Below, one piece after another: positions 7,296 through 9,922 of a DNA stretch of 9,922 bases; within the stretch, counting starts at the first letter, position 1; the number at the start of each line of letters is the position of its first letter. Both the position numbers and the translations under genes were made by a program. This DNA is from Dehalococcoidia bacterium (lineage in GTDB: Bacteria; Chloroflexota; Dehalococcoidia; SZUA-161): contig JACUUS010000081.1 in the NCBI GenBank assembly GCA_014859215.1, positions 1 to 9,922 of the forward strand, in the 5' to 3' direction. The notes under the pieces are model-generated. The model ran no database searches, was not told where the DNA came from, and worked only from the letters and a program-made list of their open reading frames with translations.

Positions 7296-7946
7296 CTACT
7301 CCTCTACGGCTCCGATGAACCCCCGGGTGAAAGTCGGAAATTCCTTCTTGAAGATCTCATCCCAGTATTCAGATGTCCAGAATTTGTGTCTGTCAAAATA
7401 CGGATCGTTCTTGGCGACACTAACCGAGACACTGGTGACTACATCCACGCCCTCAATGACATTCAGTGCATAGGCGGCCATAGCGAGTGTACTGAAGACG
7501 CGGCAGTGCAGGCCCAGCCTCCAGGCCATCGCGGCGGCCGCGTCGGCGGCTATATTCACATTGAGGTTCTTGAACTGGCAGCTCGGGCCTCTGGATGTAA
7601 GAGCTTCGACCTCTTCAGCCCGGTTAAGCTCGGCGCAGGTCCTGTAGCCGCAGGCCCCACAATTGTAGTTGAAGTCAGATTTTCTCTTATCACCGATTAG
7701 GAGGAGCGAGCACGGCTCCTTCACAAGTTCCATGAGGAACCGCCCATCCCGCGCGGCTAATGGTGACATATCGCCCATGGAATAGCAGAACTCGGCTATT
7801 TCCGTCATTTCTTCCTTGCCAACAGCTATGAGCTTAATGGTATTCCGGCCGCCGAATCTGAAGCTGTTGTGTGCCGCCACCGCCATCAGTTCCACGGCGC
7901 GCTCGAGTCCTTTTTCTATCAACTCACTCATATCTATCTTGGCCAT
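7296..7946 (-). CDS. DUF2148 ferredoxin-domain protein, copy 2
   Basis: The 216-residue protein carries NCGACGYRTC (95-104) and then Cys123 in RGPSCQF, a Cys-x2-Cys-x4-Cys-x18-Cys arrangement of the kind that binds a 4Fe-4S cluster. The part after it, with an alanine-rich helix (133-140), LGLHCRVFSTLAMAAYAL and DVVTSVSVSVAKNDPYFDR, is the DUF2148 region of the uncharacterised group I recall as COG4739. No function is established; single-electron transfer is inferred from the cluster motif. The ATG at 7946 has AGGGGG about seven bases upstream; a TTG one codon earlier is possible but too close to it. The gene follows its paralogue by 21 bases, and both keep all four cysteines. The position just before the ligase and dehydrogenase genes suggests service to that pathway. 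Confidence 0.85.
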   Translation of the reverse strand: MAKIDMSELIEKGLERAVELMAVAAHNSFRFGGRNTIKLIAVGKEEMTEIAEFCYSMGDMSPLAARDGRFLMELVKEPCSLLLIGDKRKSDFNYNCGACGYRTCAELNRAEEVEALTSRGPSCQFKNLNVNIAADAAAAMAWRLGLHCRVFSTLAMAAYALNVIEGVDVVTSVSVSVAKNDPYFDRHKFWTSEYWDEIFKKEFPTFTRGFIGAVEE

Positions 7947-7967
7947 CAATGTCCCCCTGTTCTTCCT

Positions 7968-8645
7968 CTAGCTGTAAATGGACCTGAACTGAGGCCAGAG
8001 TCTCTTGATGATGCGATCATTCATGGTCGTCTCGTTGATTTCCTCATACTTCATGGGGATATCCCTGAACGGGCTCTTCTCCGATATGGATATAGCGACT
8101 GCAAGGGCAAAACCGGTGTTCCTGGGCACCAGGCGCATTCTCATGGCGGCTGCTCCGGCGGACCAGTAAACGCCATAGTCGATGCCCAGGTTGCGGGCAG
8201 CGGACACAATTCCGTCTATGGCATATGCCACGTTGTTTGCCCGGAAAACGCACAACGGCCCCCTGTAAGCGATGCCGGGTTCATCCGGCAGCCTTTCGGC
8301 CTGCTTGAGGTATTCGCAGGTCAACTTGCCGCACATATTACAGTTGATGTCTGCCGGATCGGTCAGGCATCTCAATGAGGTCACTATCAGGACAGCATCG
8401 GCGTCCCTGAGCATCGCCGCGTCTCGCTTGAAGAAATCCCACTTCTCGTTATCTTCCGACATGCTCTCAATGGCCTGACACAAGTCCTCAATAGCGCATT
8501 CATCATCGAGTATGTGTACCGTGCATTCGCCGACACCGCCAACCCTTGGCGAGGTCGTGCCTGAAGCCAGCAGGAGCCTTGCGGCGAGTTTGGCCGCCAT
8601 ATCCCTATCTTCTTCAAACCGCTTAATGCTTGCTTCCTTGCTCAT
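7968..8645 (-). CDS. DUF2148 ferredoxin-domain protein, copy 1
   Basis: This 225-residue protein is a diverged paralogue of the next gene downstream. The cluster motif is NCNMCGKLTC (101-110), with the fourth cysteine, Cys132, in RGPLCVF, giving Cys-x2-Cys-x4-Cys-x21-Cys. It shares the motif order RGPxCxF, then Asn, then an alanine-rich helix, then LG and a late SEKSPFRD element, where copy 2 has AKNDPYFDR. Cys41, Cys50 and Cys56 are additional and have no counterpart in copy 2. The role is unknown; a 4Fe-4S electron carrier or a partner subunit of copy 2 is inferred. The ATG at 8645 has a strong GGAGGG site that lies against the stop codon of the SCP2 gene, 14 bases away. Such close packing suggests coupled expression. 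Confidence 0.83.
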   Translation of the reverse strand: MSKEASIKRFEEDRDMAAKLAARLLLASGTTSPRVGGVGECTVHILDDECAIEDLCQAIESMSEDNEKWDFFKRDAAMLRDADAVLIVTSLRCLTDPADINCNMCGKLTCEYLKQAERLPDEPGIAYRGPLCVFRANNVAYAIDGIVSAARNLGIDYGVYWSAGAAAMRMRLVPRNTGFALAVAISISEKSPFRDIPMKYEEINETTMNDRIIKRLWPQFRSIYS

Positions 8646-8659
8646 CTATCCCTCCTGGC

Positions 8660-9052
8660 CTAAACCGAGAGACCGTGTTGTTTGGCAATGGCCGGGTACG
8701 CAGCATAAGCCGGCTTCAATAACGGCAGAAGCTTGATTACCTTGGGGAGCGGGCCTTTTGCCTTTATGAGACCCTTTGCCAGCGCTACCGGCATCGAGAT
8801 ATCCTGCAGCCAGAACCTGTGACAGGTATCCCCGCTGAGTTTCATCTCGATGGTCGGCTTGAGCTCCGCCGGACCGCAAACCACGCTGCCATCTTTGTCA
8901 AGCCAGATGTATCCATCTGGCTCATGGATTGTGAATTTTATGGTTATGTTGGATTCAACAAACTTGGGGCCGGCCACTGGATCGCTTGCCAGAGTCCGGA
9001 ACAGGTCTCCCAGGACTTCATACATTTTTTCTGTGCTGTTGAATACCGGCAT
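8660..9052 (-). CDS. SCP2 sterol-carrier/lipid-binding domain protein
   Basis: This is a stand-alone SCP2 domain of 130 residues, the usual size. The domain signature is clearest in the second half: IEMKLSGDTCHRFWLQ (68-83), then ISMPVALAKGLIKAKG (85-100), then PKVIKLLPLLKPAYAAYP (103-120). SCP2 folds form a hydrophobic tunnel that holds fatty acyl chains, acyl-CoA or sterols. They are non-enzymatic, so a role in presenting a poorly soluble substrate to the pathway enzymes is inferred. It is the first gene of the operon, and the ATG at 9052 is preceded by AAGGAGGCAAAGA, the best ribosome site in the window, which suggests high expression. The thiolase of the SCP-x type five genes further on is its natural partner: in animals the two domains are fused in one protein. 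Confidence 0.9.
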   Translation of the reverse strand: MPVFNSTEKMYEVLGDLFRTLASDPVAGPKFVESNITIKFTIHEPDGYIWLDKDGSVVCGPAELKPTIEMKLSGDTCHRFWLQDISMPVALAKGLIKAKGPLPKVIKLLPLLKPAYAAYPAIAKQHGLSV

Positions 9053-9212
9053 TCTTTGCCTCCTTCGAATTGAGGAATTCTGGACTTCCCGCAGGACGCA
9101 CTTTGTCTACCCCCAGGATACGTCTCGTCAATAAAACGTCGCTGAGCCAGGAACCAGGAAAGAGAACTATGTTTGTATTCCAAGATCCACTACGCCCTTG
9201 CATACCAGGGAT

Positions 9213-9226
9213 ACTGAAGATTCAGT
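9213..9226. promoter_or_regulatory. Dyad, candidate operator of the operon
   Basis: ACTGAA (9213-9218) and TTCAGT (9221-9226) are perfect inverted copies around a two-base centre. The dyad falls roughly 6 to 19 bases after the expected start of the minus-strand transcript, where a bound dimeric repressor would block transcription. No regulator gene lies in the window, so its owner is unknown. Confidence 0.4.
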
Positions 9227-9238
9227 GGGAGTGTGCCT

Positions 9239-9267
9239 TTATTAAACCATTTGTGCCAGTTTGTCAA
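9239..9267 (-). promoter_or_regulatory. Sigma-70-type promoter of the ten-gene operon
   Basis: On the minus strand a perfect TTGACA (9267-9262) is followed after 17 bases by TAATAA (9244-9239), which matches the -10 consensus at three positions including the leading TA. The transcript would start near 9232, giving a leader of about 180 bases before the SCP2 gene. There is no other promoter-sized gap in the operon, so this one promoter could serve all ten genes. Confidence 0.6.
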
Positions 9268-9465
9268 GCAGAATCCTCGCCCAACGGGCAATCAACAATC
9301 GATTAAATCAAGAGAAGCACACCACCCTGCTCGAGCGTAGGTCTTGCTCTCGCATCGTATTTTCAATTACCGAATTATCAAAAGATAGACTTTTCGTACG
9401 TTTCTGGAATGTGAAACCGTGCATCATTAGCAGGTTCCAATTCGCAAAAATGTCGGCGGCAAGAA

Positions 9466-9494
9466 TTGACATGCACTCTGCTCTGGGTTAGGAT
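9466..9494 (+). promoter_or_regulatory. Sigma-70-type promoter of the BKACE gene
   Basis: A perfect TTGACA (9466-9471) is followed after exactly 17 bases by TAGGAT (9489-9494), four of six matches to TATAAT including the leading TA and the final AT. Transcription would begin near 9501 and leave about 250 bases of untranslated leader. CAATTC (9438-9443) and GAATTG (9463-9468) form an inverted repeat whose right arm overlaps the -35 box, a possible regulator site. Confidence 0.6.
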
Positions 9495-9503
9495 GTCGGC
9501 ACC

Positions 9504-9599
9504 AGACCGGCACGTGGCTCTCGCGCGGGGGAGAAGCCCCCTGCTTTCGCACTGAGTACCCTGCAGAAGGAGGCTTGTGGGGCAGTGAGGCAGCGGTCT
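9504..9599 (+). ncRNA. Candidate structured leader RNA (three-way junction)
   Basis: By eye this leader segment can close with AGACCG (9504-9509) pairing CGGTCT (9594-9599). Inside lie a 5-base G/C hairpin (9527-9531 with 9537-9541, loop AGAAG) and a second arm in which CACTG (9550-9554) pairs CAGTG (9583-9587), continued by CCC/GGG. A pyrimidine-rich stretch follows (9600-9613). It does not match a riboswitch class I recognise; the CTGAG at 9552-9556 is not backed by the rest of a TPP motif. A folding and covariation test has not been run. Confidence 0.35.
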
Positions 9600-9695
9600 T
9601 TCAACTTTTCCCCTACCATCGGTTCTTTTTCTCTGGCTCGTTCCTGGCTTCTCGCGGACCTCAATCGGGCATGTATACCCATTCCGCAGAAACGC

Positions 9696-9726
9696 ACTCC
9701 CGGTATTCGCACTTATATACCGGAGT
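9696..9726 (+). promoter_or_regulatory. Hairpin just upstream of the BKACE ribosome site
   Basis: ACTCCCGGTAT (9696-9706) pairs with ATACCGGAGT (9717-9726) as ten base pairs with one bulged C at 9701 and a ten-base loop. It ends nine bases before the AAGGAGAGG ribosome site. It could control translation as an RNA hairpin or serve as a DNA operator; the sequence alone does not decide. Confidence 0.45.
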
Positions 9727-9749
9727 CAAGGCATTAAGGAGAGGACCTC

Positions 9750-9922
9750 ATGGAGAAGGTAATCGTAAGCGCGGCTCTGACCGGCAGCATTCACACTCCC
9801 ACAATGTCGCCGTACCTTCCAATCACCCCGAAACAGATAGCTGACGAGGCAGTGCGCGCTTATGAAGCAGGCGCAGCGATAGCACACATACACGTCCGCA
9901 ATCCGGAGACAGGCGCTCCCAG
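9750..9922 (+). CDS. BKACE family protein (3-keto-5-aminohexanoate cleavage type), N-terminal part
   Basis: Only the first 57 codons are in the window; the frame is open at the right edge. The segment is highly typical of the beta-keto acid cleavage enzyme family (DUF849): VIVSAALTGSIHTPTMSP (4-21), then YLPITPKQIADEA, then AGAAIAHIHVRNPETG (40-55). His46 and His48 are at the positions of the zinc-binding pair in the characterised Kce enzyme. The family joins a beta-keto acid with acetyl-CoA to give acetoacetate and a new acyl-CoA, with substrates that differ between members. The ATG at 9750 follows AAGGAGAGG (9736-9744). It is divergent from the operon and could use a beta-keto acid linked to it. 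The full-length protein should be near 270-300 residues. Confidence 0.92.
   Translation, partial: MEKVIVSAALTGSIHTPTMSPYLPITPKQIADEAVRAYEAGAAIAHIHVRNPETGAP

Larger units (their letters stand above)
9053..9749. other. Divergent control region between operon and BKACE gene
   Basis: These 697 bases contain no convincing gene. Short open frames at 9261-9491 (plus) and 9488-9712 (minus) lack ribosome sites and recognisable content. The region holds a minus-strand and a plus-strand promoter, whose -35 boxes are about 200 bases apart, a dyad after the minus promoter, a candidate folded leader RNA and a hairpin before the BKACE start. Smaller symmetric elements are GCCC-AAC-GGGC (9279-9289) and the palindrome AATCGATT (9297-9304), both upstream of the operon promoter. 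GAATT-GAGG-AATTC (9067-9080) lies just before the SCP2 ribosome site. Confidence 0.7.

Noticed and set aside
9550..9599. Possible TPP riboswitch, from CTGAG and ACCC in the BKACE leader
   Set aside because: The spacing and the remaining conserved segments of the TPP motif are missing.
9488..9712. Minus-strand frame of 74 codons in the control region
   Set aside because: It has no ribosome site and no recognisable content, and it overlaps the BKACE promoter and leader.
1..9922. Mobile element, CRISPR array, tRNA or rRNA
   Set aside because: I found no transposase or integrase motifs, no regularly spaced direct repeats, and no cloverleaf or rRNA-like sequence on either strand.

Overview
The window looks like a catabolic region from an anaerobic, moderately GC-rich bacterium. 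Two proteins with ferredoxin-type cysteine motifs, a C_GCAxxG_C_C protein, a small nitroreductase, a CoA ligase, an acyl-CoA dehydrogenase and a BKACE enzyme together suggest a fatty-acid- or aromatic-degrading anaerobe, such as a Desulfobacterota or Chloroflexota member. The taxon is inferred from gene content only.

Layout. Ten genes lie head to tail on the minus strand from 9052 down to 202, with gaps of at most about 60 bases and two overlaps, and read as one operon. In transcription order they are: an SCP2 lipid-carrier protein; two different DUF2148-type ferredoxin-domain proteins; an AMP-forming acyl-CoA ligase; an acyl-CoA dehydrogenase; a thiolase of the SCP-x/lipid-transfer type; a classical short-chain dehydrogenase; an extended SDR of the epimerase/3beta-HSD type; a C_GCAxxG_C_C protein; and a nitroreductase-family flavoprotein. 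A 697-base control region (9053-9749) separates the operon from a plus-strand BKACE gene (3-keto-5-aminohexanoate cleavage enzyme family) that runs off the right edge. Bases 1-201 hold no gene, but do hold stem-loops that could end the operon transcript.

How it may work. The ligase would activate a carboxylic acid to its CoA thioester, possibly presented by the SCP2 protein. The dehydrogenase would desaturate it, one or both SDRs would oxidise a hydroxyl, and the thiolase would cleave the 3-ketoacyl-CoA. The DUF2148 pair, the C_GCAxxG_C_C protein and the nitroreductase are plausible redox partners. No enoyl-CoA hydratase and no ETF is encoded here, so the pathway is either completed elsewhere or unusual. 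The BKACE enzyme would act on a beta-keto acid with a CoA thioester, which fits the same chemistry.

Control. Each side of the divergent region has a perfect TTGACA -35 box 17 bases from a reasonable -10 box. A dyad lies just after the operon promoter. The roughly 250-base BKACE leader can fold into a three-way junction and has a second hairpin just before the ribosome binding site.
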